From NCBI RefSeq assembly GCF_048564905.1, contig NC_132993.1, forward strand, positions 10,935,001-10,999,000: 64,000 bases of DNA, given 5' to 3'. A program made the translations under genes and the position numbers. The notes under the pieces were generated by a model, which was not told the DNA's origin, did not search any database, and saw nothing but the letters and a program-made list of their open reading frames with translations. This stretch comes from Vicugna pacos. Taxonomy: Eukaryota; Chordata; Mammalia; Artiodactyla; Camelidae. How positions within the stretch are numbered: position 1 is the first letter of the stretch; each line of letters opens with the position of its first letter. Shown in pieces: positions 11,778 through 22,639 of the stretch.

Positions 11778-11939
11778 GGTGAGCTGCTGGTGGGGCCGGT
11801 GGGCAGCTCTGTGTCTCCTGCGCTCGGGTTCTGGTCCTCCTGGATGACAGCTGAGTGCTGGCTCCGCTCCTCCTGATTGGAGAGTTCTCCTGCGATGGCC
11901 GCTCCCACTTGTCCTCACCCTGCAGGCTTCCTGAGGTCC

Positions 11940-13825
11940 GGGGCTCTGTGCTGCCCACAAGCCAGACTCCTCTCCCTGTTCTGCAGAGCAGGAGGCCGGC
12001 ATCAGGCAAAATCTGTCCCCATACAACTGTGCTGATGATTCTCTGAGGCAGGTGCTCCTCTGCTGCCCCCACCCCCACTCACCCCCGCTCACCCCCAGCA
12101 AACAGGGAGCCCTGTCTCACCTTCCTCACCCCACCTTCCACTTCAGTGCCTCGTGCTGGAGCTCACCCACCAGCGCATCTGCTGAGGGGGAGGGTCTGTG
12201 GGTAAATTGCCCGTTCCCACTCTGCTTGCATGTCCTCCAGTCATCTCTCTGATGCTGGGGTCAAACTAAGCTTTGTCTCTGTATTTTCTTTTCCCGGGCA
12301 GCGTTCCTAGCCCCTGCTCTGAGTGGCCAGTGGTGCAGAGTCACCAAAATTTGGTCCATCTGATCAGGTCCCGGGGGTGCCTGGATTGTCTGCGGATGCC
12401 TTTATTGGTTTACAGCACAGACCCAGCCAGCTTAGGGTTTACTGTCCGCAAGCCCATCTTCAGTGCAATGGTCTGGAGAGTTTATGTTTACCCCTCCAGG
12501 CTCACCCTGCCCTGAAAGGCTGACCTTTGTGGATTATATTAACTGGGCTGCCTCTAATGGCAGGAGACTGAAGGGAAGCAGGGTCGCCAGCTGTCCCAGT
12601 TTATAACATCTATCCCTCGGCTTCCTTCTCCCCGCCTCATCTCTTCGTAGCTACTTTTCCTTACCAATGGCCGCAGCACCTGGCAGGCAGCGTGCTCCCT
12701 AAGCTGCAGCGCCCAACTGCCCGGGGAGCCACCCTCTCTGCTCCTTTCAACCAGTGCGGATGAGAACCACCCACCTATGCTGGCCCTCGGACGCTTCTCC
12801 TTCCCTTACTGGTTTCCCTAACCCCTGCCTCACCTGTGTAAACAGTCTCTTCATTGTCCCTCCCCAGCCCTGCCAGGACTCTGCTGAGTAGGTACGGCAA
12901 GGGAAAAATGAGCTTGGAGAGTGTATTTTGCCTTTTAAAAAAGTAACAAAGATTCTAACATTCTGCAATTAGCAGTAACAGAAGTTCTAATGTTCTGCAA
13001 TTAGAAGTAAAATTTCTAACATTCTGCAATTAGCACTGCTGAGACAGTCAGCTGAAGCTAAGAGAAACATGCAATGTGAAAATAAATGGTGTGAGCTGGG
13101 GACGTAGAATCCGAAGAGGACCCAGGGAAGTATGACTCCACTCCTCACCTACTCCTGCCCACGGAGCTCGACAGCAGGGGGCTTTACTCACAGCCGCAGT
13201 GGAGACCGCTCCATGCAGACCCTTCCTCGGGACCCTCCCTCTGGTCCCCCAGCAGTCGTGCCCCTCAGAGGATCACCTGCCGCCACAGGGATCACCTTTG
13301 ATTTAAGAGGCAAGAAGGGAAGAAGCAGCTGAACTTTACAGAGAGTAGGAAAAGTTTTAAATGTTTGAAATAGTGTTTTGGAGAGTGAGAGAGTGAGCTA
13401 ACTGGAGTCTCAGAGCAGGAGGTAAAGGCAGGTAAGGATAGTGGCCTGATTTATCACGCTAGATGCCGGTTTGTACAGGTGTGACTTATTCTGACCACAC
13501 GCAGCTGCTGCCGTGGAAAAGACCAGTGCACTCACTTTGGTTTGGGTTTCTGTAATGTGAGGGCATCTCAGGAAGGTCATGGTAAGAGAATGGCGACAAT
13601 CTGCAGGACAGGATTAAAAGAACGTGACATCATTGAATCTTCTGTAGCACAAGGTGGTGAAAATATGGAAGGACCCTACGGGAAAGGAAGAAAGAGAGGT
13701 TCCCAATGGATGGGAAAGAACAAAGAACAGGTGTGGGAGGACAGGAAGCTTGGGGCAGAGAGTGAGGTGATGAACTCGGGATTTTGGAAGTGGGACATTT
13801 CCAGCTGATGGCAAAGAACACGGAA
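11940..13825. other. Intergenic DNA upstream of the TRBV5 gene at 11.3 kb
   Basis: I see no exon or RSS. A short unit ending in AACATTCTGCAATTAGCA-like sequence recurs three times at about 12958-13037. The open frames do not resemble known proteins. Confidence 0.4.
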
Positions 13826-13829
13826 TGAC

Positions 13830-14867
13830 GCTATTAAAGTGGAGTAAGAATTAAAAAGAGATGACTCATACCTTTGGGGTAGGAAACAGGATGCAAAGGA
13901 CACTAAATGTAAAAGAAAAAAATGATAAATTAGACTTTATAAAAAGTTTAAATCTTCAATTCACCAAAAGGCAACACTAAAAAAGTGAAAAGGCAAGCCA
14001 TTCTGGGAGAAGACAGACTCGGTGGATTTAATGGTCGAAAGACTCTTATTCCCAACAAATCCATCATAGACAACCTGATTTTTTTTAAAAAAAATGGACA
14101 AATTTGAAAGCAGGCCCCTTATAAAAGAAGACAGGAAGATGCTGGAAAAGTAAATCTCATGACTCATCAGAGAAGTATAACTGAGACACTGCCACAAACC
14201 CAACAGAAGGGCTGACAATTAAAAGGAGGAGAAAACCAAATGTTGGTGAGAACTGGGCCAGGGGGACTCTCTCCCCTTGCTGTGGCAAATTGGGACAGCT
14301 GCTTTGGAGAGCTGTTTGGCTGCTTCTAATAAAGTCGGACATGCCCCTACCCTACGAATCAGTAATTCCACTCTTAGGTCTACACCTAAGAGAAATGCAT
14401 TTACCCGCAAAGACGTGTACAAGAATATTCAGAACGGCTCTATTCATTAGAGTTGAAGGCTGGAACAACCCAGTCATCCAGCAATAGGGGAATGGCTAAA
14501 CCAAGGGTTATATAGAAGGGAATTCTACTCAGAAATATAAAAAATAAACTGCTATATACCCAACAACATGAGCATATCTCAAAAATAATTTTTGAAAAAA
14601 AAGTTGAAACCAAGTATTTCCTATGTGTTTCCACTTACATGCAGTTTAAGAATAGACAAAGCTCTAGTGATAAAAATCAGAAAAGTGGATAGCTCTGGGG
14701 AATAAATGGGGAAGATGCATGAGGACACTTTCTTGGGTGATGGAAATGTCCTTTTATCTTAATTTCTGTCATGGCTGCACTGATGTACGCATTTGTCAAA
14801 ATTTACCAAGCAGTCCATGTATGGAGCATTTTTCTCTCTGTTAATTACACCTTAATAAAGGATTCCT
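13830..14867 (+). mobile_element. LINE-1 fragment (ORF2 end plus 3' part), older family
   Basis: A sense-strand L1 of an older type than that at 7.4 kb. It shows AGGCAACACTAAAAAAGTGA, then GGTGAGAACTGGGCCAGGGG, TGGCTAAACCAAGGG, and the end GTTAATTACACCTTAATAAA. Other frames are interrupted. Confidence 0.75.
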
Positions 14868-15022
14868 AAATACAAACAAATTACATAAAAGATGGGAGTC
14901 ATATTCAACTTTATTGCTTGTATTCCATGTAGTCCACTTTAGAAATGAGTCACACACAAATTAGAGAAGACAAGAAGGGTCACATGCATGAAGTATCGAG
15001 AACGCGAGAAGTTCTCGGGGAC
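14868..15022 (+). repeat. Direct repeat, copy 1
   Basis: Begins AAATTACATAAAAGATGGGA and runs through TTGCTTGTATTCCATGTAGT to GAGAAGTTCTCGGGGACT. A second, diverged copy lies at 15640-15797, about 770 bp away, in the same orientation. It starts right at the end of the L1 fragment. The family is not recognised. Confidence 0.65.
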
Positions 15023-15639
15023 TGAAATATACAACGTCCAAATTTGGCCTCAGAATAAGCTGGACTGACAAGTCTGCCCGGAAATAGCTGACGATCACTG
15101 GCTGAAGGAAAGCTGCAGCCAAGCAAAAACTTCCGGAAAAAAAAAAATCCCCAAAGGCTGTTGAAATCATTATTCCATGCATCTTGAACTGCTGTAAATA
15201 CCACAATTTGGGAAATTGGTCATTCATTGGTTTCACCGCTTAGTCTTTCATTTAGACTTTGAGCAGATTGGCCAATTAGTGAATTGAATTTTTGCCCAGC
15301 AAGCAGCCTGCTCCCTTCTCTGCGATTGGGTCCTGGGGCCACCAGTGCTGCCCGACAGGGCGTACATGGACACAGCGGGTCAAGGGGTGAGCAGCACCCA
15401 GGGTTTGCCCTTCCTGTGCAGCCCAGTTGTGGACCCCAGTCTTGGAGTTTAGGATCCCACATGAAGAAGCCTTGCTCTTGAGAGCGTGGACGTCTATCAG
15501 TAAGGAGCCAAGGAGGGCTGAGTTGCGGGAGAATCAAATTGTTGCCCAATGTTGCTTTGTAATATTTTACAAGAAAAAAATGGAAGAGCTCATAGATTTT
15601 AATCCAAGCCAAAAGTATGATAAAAACTAGGTTATTTTC

Positions 15640-15797
15640 TAAATTTACAAATTATATAAAAGATGGGAGTCATATACAATTTTATGCTTGTATTCCATAT
15701 AGTTCAACTTAGAAATGAACCACACACAAATACGAGAAGACAGAACAGTCACACACATAAATACTGGGAATGTGAGAAGTTCTCAGTGACTTTAGAG
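15640..15797 (+). repeat. Direct repeat, copy 2
   Basis: Begins AAATTATATAAAAGATGGGA and ends GAGAAGTTCTCAGTGACT. It matches 14868-15022 over about 145 bp with scattered changes and small indels. The intervening sequence has no relation to V genes. Confidence 0.65.
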
Positions 15798-15799
15798 AC

Positions 15800-16416
15800 C
15801 CCACAGCCTCAGAAGACGCACAACACTGCTGTATGCCCACAGGGAAGACTTAGTTTGTCATCTTTTCGGGGACAATTCTACAGTTGATCATCTCGAGGTC
15901 TAATGTTGCTGTTTGATGCATCTATGAGCATTTCCCCTAAGTGTTTTCTTGTGTCTTTTATAACTTGTTAATGAGATTTTTGTTTTTTTCTTCCAGATAA
16001 TTCTTGCTTGGTATTTCAGAGCCCCAGGCAACTTAATATAACAGTTTCAGATCTGGAGAGTCCCAGATCACTCCGGGAGGTTAAAGCTGCTTGGCTGGTT
16101 TCTGCTTAGTTCTTCTGTACTGAAAAGAATGTGAAATATAAATTTCATATTGGACACTGCTGTTCCTCTGGTTTACTCAATTGCCAGAGTATTCTGAATT
16201 GGGTGACAACATTAAGTGAGATTTGCACTTAAACGCACACACACACGCATAACTCACTGTGATGCACCTGAGTTCACACTAAGGCTCACATGCTCCAGCC
16301 CCCTCAGACTGAGATCCCAGGGCTGGGGAGCCTGGTGAGAGCTTCAGCGCGGGCAGGTTTTCTCCCCTGGTGAGACGTGGCTGCAAGAAGAAGTGCCCAC
16401 CTCACGCTGGCCCTGA
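15800..16416. other. Intergenic DNA 3' of the TRBV8-like gene
   Basis: Nothing recognised apart from a short CA run near 16240. Confidence 0.4.
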
Positions 16417-16455
16417 GCTTCCTGTGCAGATTGCAACTGGCTGTGCCACGCTGTG
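16417..16455 (-). other. 23-RSS of the TRBV8-like gene
   Basis: Heptamer CACAGCG (16449-16455), a 23 bp spacer and a weak nonamer ACAGGAAGC (16417-16425) on the minus strand. The heptamer variant is shared with the TRBV6 gene at 21.8 kb. The nonamer departs from ACAAAAACC at several positions, so recombination may be inefficient (inference). Confidence 0.75.
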
Positions 16456-16926
16456 GACACGCTGCTGGCACAGAGGTACAAGGATGTCTGGTTGGTGCTG
16501 GCAGACTCCAGGGTCAGGGGGAAATGCGCCTTCTCAGGTCGGGAGGCTCGGTACCCCTCCGTGACCTCCCCTTCGGCAGTGCTGCCGATGTCATTTGAGT
16601 AATGAATCAGCCTTGGCCCCTGTCCTGGGTCTTGCCGATACCAGAACATTCCAAAATGGTTCATATGCTGAGAACATTCCAGGACCGTCTTGTGCCCTGT
16701 TGGTACAATACAGTATCTTGGCATCTGGGTGATTTCCTCGTCCGTGGGGCCTGTTGGAGAGGCAGACAGACGGTAGAGACCAGGTTTAAGAGGAAGCTGG
16801 ATCTGCAAAGGAGAGGGAAGGGCTTGGAGCTGGGACTTAGCAAAGTGAAGGCAGACGTTTCAGCTGCACCTGGAACTCACCTGCCCCCAGGAGACAAAGA
16901 ATAACACAAAAGAGGCTGGGGCTCAT
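16456..16926 (-). CDS. T cell receptor beta variable gene, probable TRBV8 subgroup
   Basis: A complete V segment. Leader exon 16881-16926 (46 nt, MSPSLFCVILCLLGAG) and V exon 16456-16750 are open and join through GTGAGT and CCAACAG signals. The V region starts TDEEITQMPRYCIVPTG. The first cysteine is in LECSQHMNH, FR2 is MFWYRQDPGQGPRLIHYS, FR3 is PLTLESASTNQTSLYLC, ending CASSV. These features place it in the TRBV6/8/10/25-28 clan. I choose TRBV8 because the order here (6, 7, this gene, 5) equals the human order 6-4, 7-3, 8-2, 5-3. By sequence alone TRBV26 or TRBV25 are alternatives. There is an extra cysteine in FR1 (RYC). The human TRBV8 genes are pseudogenes, so an intact copy is of interest. 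No clear promoter decamer was found. Confidence 0.85.
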
Positions 16927-17099
16927 GGCCAGTCGGAGAGAAAAGGGCAGTCCCAGCTAAATGCTCTGAGAGAGAGAGCTCCGGGCTCTTCTCCAGGGGT
17001 GGGATGGGTCTGCCTGGGGTGTCAGTGACTGCACCCAGGCCGATTCTCCTGGCCCAGGGTCCCCTGTGACTTGGCTCAGGTGAGGTCAGCTTCTCCTTG

Positions 17100-17429
17100 G
17101 CGTGGCCTGCAGGGGAACTGGGGTGTGGCTGTGATGCACTGAGTTTTGGGCACACTCCACCCCCTTGGTCTCCCACATTCCTCTGGGACCCTTGCTCCTC
17201 TGCACCCGCCCCAGGCATCACGGGTGCCTTGCCCAAATCCAACTGTGGATCTCGTTAAAGTTTAGAGGGACCTCCCACTTCTCCCATAGCTGTAAATAGC
17301 TTAGCAATAACTGAAAACATCTTCAAAGGCTGCCTGGTATTGAATCCACACCTGTTTTTCTTTAACCCTTTTCTCCCCAGCTGCTCTCCCAGACTCTCCC
17401 CAGAGCCCCCTTAGAGCTCAGCGGCACCA
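17100..17429. other. 5' flank of the TRBV8-like gene
   Basis: No perfect decamer is seen; TGAGGTCAGC at 17081-17090 is a poor candidate about 155 bp upstream of the ATG. Nothing else is recognised up to the CTCF-like motif. Confidence 0.35.
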
Positions 17430-17447
17430 CAGTGCCACCTTATGGCC
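17430..17447 (-). promoter_or_regulatory. CTCF-core-like motif
   Basis: CAGTGCCACCTTATGGCC lies 504 bp upstream of the TRBV8-like leader ATG. Same orientation and core as the motifs upstream of the TRBV5 genes. Confidence 0.5.
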
Positions 17448-17449
17448 AA

Positions 17450-19410
17450 TGACTGACATTTCACCATTGTTCCTTCTACAATGGCCCAAGGGGTGCTGGG
17501 AAGTGTCTGCAAGATCATTTTTTCCTCAACGTCCTTCAGCCCTAACCCCAACACTAATTTGAACAAACCCTAACTCTATTCCTCTTACTCACCATGCTTA
17601 ACAGCTCACCTTCATTCTACTTAACTACTGTCACATTATCTGGCAGCTATAGTCCAATTGAGATCTTCTCCCTTAAAGCTGTCTTCTAGAAAGGGATAGA
17701 GAGAATGGGAGAAATGAGAGGAAATAATATTGAGTCTAAAAATGGGAAGAAAAACACAGACGTTGAAGTGTAAGGACGTTCTCTTCATTACTAAAGATAA
17801 ACAAAGATGCAAAAAAAAAAAAAGACAATATTAACTCCGAAATATAGACCAGCAAAGGACTGGGGAGACAATGAGGGAAGACAACTTCAAGACGGGCTCA
17901 AATGTGAATGACTAAAAAGTGACATTGGAACGTAAGAAAAATAAGAACCTCTTATAAGGCAATAGCCATGGCGGAGGAAAGAGTGTCTGATGGGGAAATA
18001 GGGACGAATGGAATTAAGATCAGCAAGGGACAGTCTCCACTAAATGAGTAACCTGGACAATGTGCACCTATGATTTGAGCAGCAGAGAGAGAAGAGATGA
18101 TTCTGGAAGAAGCAGAGGGGTTGTGAGATGTATGCAAACACTGGTGCACAAAGGTATGATAAGGAAGCTGCATCTGCCAGGCTCCTGTGGCAAAAAACTG
18201 GAGACAAAGTCTGGAAAGGGAGTCCCTGGAATGGGACTTCAAGGAACTGCCCTGTGTGCCCAGCCTTCCTCAGTCCCAAGAGACACAAGGCAACAGAGCA
18301 AGGAGAGCTTTGCTGATGCCACAATTAAAATAAGACGAGGAAGACTCCCTTCCAAGGCCATGCACTCTCTGGGAAAAGACATTTGGTGTTCCGAGCCACC
18401 ACAATTTCTGATACGTGGGTTTGGGGTGACTGTCACTCCCCTTATCTGCAAGGCTCAGGGCATCTCTATCACTGCCGAGTCAGTGGCATTCATCCCAGTC
18501 TCCAAGCTGGGTTACCCCTTAGTTCTCCCAGAAACCATGACCCATGGTCTTATCCGCTCTGACCAGGACTTCAGATTTCATAGATTCAAACTGCGGCTTC
18601 ACCCAGATGGGTGGAAGATGTTATCTACAATACAGGGATTATATTTAAAACATATACATCATATAGCAAATAAATAAAAGGAAATAGGGGCATCGAGAAA
18701 CATCCTGCTTGGGGTAAAGATCTCAGGAAATTATTTCAAATCAGAAGGCTAGGGCACCAAATAAAATAGTAAAAATCAGATTTACTCAGGGAATCAAGAG
18801 GAAACGGGAGAAGTCGTGAAAGTATGCGTTAGTCTAGCTGTCAGGGCTGGAGCAGTGAAAACAGGGAAACGAAACAGAGGAAGCGGGTCACTTCAACGAG
18901 GCAAAGGTTATTATTTTCCACACTGTGTTCGCCAATTAGCCGGCACGAAAGTAGTAAAGGCTTATTTCAGACAGGAAGACAGTCCTGACGCCGTGCTGTG
19001 GAAAACGTCCAGTGGCACAGGGATAGAAGACGCTTTAGAAGCAAGAAGATGCCTGAGGAGGTAGTCCAGAACTTTCTCGATGCCGACCACAGACACAGAG
19101 GAGGTGCTGCTCGCTGCACCCAGCCAAAGCCGCGTCGCGGGCGGAGACCTGGGAGTCCTGTAGGAGACGGCCGCGTCCGGGACATTTGGTCCTTGCCTTG
19201 GAGCTCTCAGCTGGCGCTGGGGCTCCTAGAACCCAACGAGCCATTGTTTCCATCCACCGACATTCACGGCCACAGTGTTTCAGGAGTTCTCTGTGGTCTC
19301 TTTCTACCCAAGGACAGCTGATGTCCAAAACTCCTTCGTTCTGCCACAGAATGAAGAGCAAAGGACAGCCTATTTGGGGTCTCTCTCTAGGAGCTGCAAG
19401 GAGAGAGGGG
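17450..19410. other. Intergenic DNA, nothing recognised
   Basis: It contains a 205-codon open frame on the plus strand (18060-18677) that I consider accidental. An A-rich run is at about 17812. No V relic is seen. Confidence 0.4.
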
Positions 19411-19413
19411 TGA

Positions 19414-19452
19414 GGTTTGTGAACAGGAAGGAGGTGGCTGTGTCCCACTGTG
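19414..19452 (-). other. 23-RSS of the right TRBV7 gene
   Basis: Heptamer CACAGTG (19446-19452, perfect), a 23 bp spacer and nonamer TCACAAACC (19414-19422). Near-identical to the RSS of the left TRBV7. Confidence 0.9.
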
Positions 19453-19798
19453 ACGAGGCTGCTGGCGCAGAGGTACACAGCCGAGTCCCCTGGCTCCACT
19501 CGCTGGATCTCCAGGGTGGAGGACGAGCCCTGAGGCCTCTTAGCAGAGAACCGAGCATCAGGCATCCCTGACGTGTCTACTGCATCTTTGTTCTGAAAAT
19601 AAGTCAGAATCTCCAGGCCCTGCCCCAGCGTCTGTTGGTACCAAAAAAGACCGTTGTGACCAGAAATCGGATCACAACTGAGAGTGACATTCTGGCCCCT
19701 CCCTGTGACCCTGTGCCTGGGGGACTGGGAGACGCCAGCTTCTGTGTGACCTGTGGAGACAGAAGTTGGGAAAAGTAAGGACAAACAAAATTGGGATC

Positions 19799-19862
<64 letters not shown>

Positions 19863-19936
19863 AGCTGTTGGTTTGCTGAGGACTCACCTGCCCCCAGGAG
19901 ACAGAGGGTCACCCAGCAGAGGAGCCTGGTGCCCAT
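19453..19936 (-). CDS. TRBV7-type T cell receptor beta variable gene (right copy)
   Basis: A germline V segment for the TCR beta chain, open in both exons: leader 19888-19936 ([17 protein letters not shown]) and V exon 19453-19750. The V region starts [16 protein letters not shown]. It has the first cysteine in [11 protein letters not shown]2 [14 protein letters not shown]2 around YFQNKD, FR3 [14 protein letters not shown] and the end VYLCASSLV. The intron carries a long (CT)n(CA)n tract next to the leader. It is a recent paralogue of the 4.4 kb gene: about 112 bp covering CDR2-FR3 and about 60 bp of FR1 are identical, while about ten differences fall in the 57 bp between them. Assigned to TRBV7 from remembered human sequences. 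Confidence 0.92.
19801..19860. repeat. (CT)n(CA)n microsatellite in the TRBV7 intron
   Basis: About 20 bp of CT followed by about 40 bp of CA, ending next to the leader exon. The left TRBV7 has a much shorter CA tract at the same place. Confidence 0.95.
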
Positions 19937-20038
19937 GGCAGGGTCAGGGCAGCGATGGGAGGTCCAGCAGCTCAGGGTCCTGGTGAGCATGAGCAGAGGA
20001 GGAGGGGCGGACCGCGTCCCCACTGGCAGTTCCTACGG

Positions 20039-20048
20039 TGACATCACT
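20039..20048 (-). promoter_or_regulatory. TRBV promoter decamer (right TRBV7)
   Basis: TGACATCACT (AGTGATGTCA in gene direction) lies about 103 bp upstream of the leader ATG, the same distance as in the left copy. It fits AGTGAYRTCA. Confidence 0.78.
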
Positions 20049-20049
20049 G

Positions 20050-21790
20050 CCTCTATTCATCCCCATGAGTTCAGGGACACATAGTTTACATCATAACATC
20101 CTTGGCTGACTAATTTAAATATTTGTAAGCTCCCTTTTGCCACACTCAGTGTGCGGGCTCCAGCACTGTCTGCCTGCAGGGTTCTCACGCTGCGTGCCTC
20201 CAGGAGTGTCCTCATCCACCCAGCACTGCTCGCCTGCTGGGCATTTGCACTGAGAAGGTCAACAGCACCTCCAATGCAAGACACCAGAATGGGAATTCAT
20301 TGTCTCACCTGCAAGGCAAGATCTCCCGAGCGCATCCCCCTTCTGTCCCAGTCCCCTGCACTGCCCCCCACTCACACATACTCAACAGTATCCATTTCTT
20401 AGGCAGGGGTGGGCATTGGAGAGTGGACTCAGTTTTGCTTTAGAGCCTCGTCAATACGCTGATACAGTCAGAGACACAAGCGATGAAATGATGCCCTGGG
20501 AAAATACCTCGCTTGGGAGCTTCTATTCCTCCTGCAGGTCAGAGACCAGTTGCCCTGTGTTCATCCATCTCCAGGCAGTATTGTGTCTCCGTAGCCCAGA
20601 GTACAGCTTCGGGTCCTTCTAAGTCATCATGCAGTAAACAAGTTTCCTTATAGCTTATTTATAGAAGAGTCAAGTTCATTGCCGTTTAAGGCAGTGGTGT
20701 CTGATGTACAATAATAAATTTAACTGTCTTCCTGGAAACCTAAGAGGCTGTGTTATAGGTAATTTAATACTGCTGTCAGAACATCTAACTGCTCTACAGC
20801 CATTAATGTCTGGCCAGTTTTTTATTAATTGGTTAACAGTGGGTACAAACATCCTCCCCTTCAGAGAAAAAAGTGGGAGCAGGATCAGCGATGCCTGAGT
20901 GGTTGGGAGCGAGGCTGCAGGGTCGGGCAGAGGATGTTTTGTAGCTCTGTGTCTTCCCTGAACTGGATCCCAGAAGTCCTCTACAGATGAGATTATATCC
21001 TACTGTCTCCACCAGTCTGCTAACACGGACCAGGTGTCCGGGTGCCCATGCAACCCCAGCATCACGGGACCTCAGGAAGGAGACGGAAGCAGGAGACAGA
21101 GCCCCACCTCTGAGTGGAGGGAGTGTGTATCCACAGTCACCAGAGTTAAGTCCGTACTCGGGGTTTGGAAATCTAGAACAGAGACATCCCAACTGTGTTC
21201 ACGGTTCACGCGGGAAACAGGCGTACCCAGGAGTGTCTGACCACCCAGTGGGACCTTGAATGGAAACACGAGTAGGAGTTAATCACTGCAACAGGAAGGG
21301 TCCATGTTCAGCGCAGAGGGAAGAGCCTTTGGTTTCTCTGAGACGGGAAGGGTTGTGACACAGACAAGGGACGAGCAGGGTGGCTGGAGGAGGGCCCAGG
21401 GAGGCGGGGAGAGGAAAGACCTGCCTACCTGCGAAAGGCAGGCGAGAGTGGAGACCACGTGAGGGCCTGGCTGGGGGAGACCCCTGGGGACAGACAGCAA
21501 TGAGGTGCCCAGGGAGAGACGAGGGGGTCTGGATGTATCTGGTTTACCAGTAACTTTCCCTCCCGGAGGTATCAGCCTCAGGCTGATGACCTCCCAGCTC
21601 ACAGGGCTGCTGCAGAGGGAAGACAGAGAGCACGGTGGAGTCCTGCCCTACCCTGGGGCCAGTTTGGGCTGGCCAAGATTGCACACTCAGGGTCACGCTG
21701 CTCGCGTGTGGTCCCCAGGGTTCCAAGGCTCCCGATGGGGGAGAAGCCTGCCAAGGGCTCCACTGAGTCCACGGGGTGCAGGGTCTCCCT
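20050..21790. other. Intergenic DNA between TRBV7 and TRBV6
   Basis: No exon, RSS or repeat family recognised with confidence. Several open frames overlap on both strands around 20.8-21.8 kb in GC-rich sequence without protein resemblance. Confidence 0.4.
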
Positions 21791-21792
21791 TG

Positions 21793-21831
21793 CCTTTTTG
21801 TGCAGAGAGAAGGTGGCTGTGCAGCGCTGTG
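21793..21831 (-). other. 23-RSS of the TRBV6 gene
   Basis: Heptamer CACAGCG (21825-21831), a 23 bp spacer and nonamer ACAAAAAGG (21793-21801). Heptamer and spacer start are as in human TRBV6. Confidence 0.88.
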
Positions 21832-22260
21832 GAGTAACTGCTGGCACACAGGTACACAGATGTCTGGCTGGGGGTGGCGGACTCCAGCGTGAGAATGAAG
21901 TTCTCTACGTCTGATCTGGAGACACTGTACCCGTCCGGGATGTCTCCTTTGTCAGTGGTCCCACTGCCAGCTGAGTAATGAATCAGCCTCAGCCCGTGTC
22001 CCGGGTCTTGTCGGTACCAGTACATGTAGTCGTGTTTCAGATCCTGGGTACATTTCAGTGTCACACCCTGTCCTATCTTCAGGACCTGGAATTTTGGGGT
22101 CTGAATGACACCCGCATTTACCGGACCTGCAGAGGAGGTGACGTTGAAGCTGTGGCCACAGCAGAAAGGTTTAGTGCTGGGACCCCAAAAGGGACCCTTC
22201 CCGGGACTCACCTGCCTGCAGGAGACAAAAGGCCACACAGCACAGGAGACAGGTGCACAT
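21832..22260 (-). CDS. TRBV6-type T cell receptor beta variable gene
   Basis: A germline V segment. Leader exon 22212-22260 encodes [18 protein letters not shown] exon 21832-22126 starts [18 protein letters not shown]. The first cysteine is in [23 protein letters not shown]2 is around [11 protein letters not shown]3 has [12 protein letters not shown] and it ends [10 protein letters not shown]. All conserved positions are present and both exons are open with GTGAGT and TCTGCAG splice signals. [13 protein letters not shown] and SQTSVY are hallmarks of TRBV6. One copy is seen here, whereas human has many. The gene lies between a V relic and TRBV7, as in the human 6-7 pairs. Confidence 0.93.
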
Positions 22261-22342
22261 GGCGGGGGCAGGGCAGGCGGAGGGGTCTTCTGGGTCTGGG
22301 TGCTGGTGAGAGGGGAGCGGGGCTCCCCAGGGAGTCATTCTG

Positions 22343-22352
22343 AGATGTCACT
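22343..22352 (-). promoter_or_regulatory. TRBV promoter decamer (TRBV6), one mismatch
   Basis: AGATGTCACT on the plus strand (AGTGACATCT in gene direction) lies about 85 bp upstream of the ATG and differs from the consensus at the last base. Confidence 0.6.
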
Positions 22353-22439
22353 CTCCCTGCCGGGGCCCCAGGGCCAGCCTGCCACAGGGGGCCACGCCCC
22401 TTCCCCCAGAGGCTCAAATCAGAAATGAATGTACGTGCA

Positions 22440-22632
22440 GTTATTATTCTGTATAAAACAGATAAATAACCAGGTCCTACCAGACAGCACAGGGAACTAT
22501 ACTCAATACCTTATAATAGCCTATAATAAAAAAGAATATGAAAAGGAATGTTTTTATATGTGTAACTGCATCACTCTGCTGAACACCAGAAACTAACACA
22601 ACACTGTAAATCAATTACACTTCAATTTTAAA
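22440..22632 (+). mobile_element. LINE-1 3' end (artiodactyl type)
   Basis: Shows GACAGCACAGGGAACTATAC, ATACCTTATAATAGCC, and the end CAACACTGTAAATCAATTAC then ACTTCAATTTT. It is the 3' UTR of a cetartiodactyl L1, truncated at its 5' end. Confidence 0.8.
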
Positions 22633-22639
22633 AAATGAA

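Noticed and set aside
18060-18677. 205-codon open frame on the plus strand
   Set aside because: No domain, no relatives I recognise, no splice or promoter context, and shorter frames overlap on the other strand. Probably chance.
19035-19784. One long frame running from the TRBV7 V exon through the RSS into 3' DNA
   Set aside because: Only the part above 19453 is coding; the rest is read-through of the recombination signal and flank.
22380-22396. GCCACAGGGGGCCACGC as a CTCF site for TRBV6
   Set aside because: It is one base out of register with the CTCF core, so I did not count it in the motif array.
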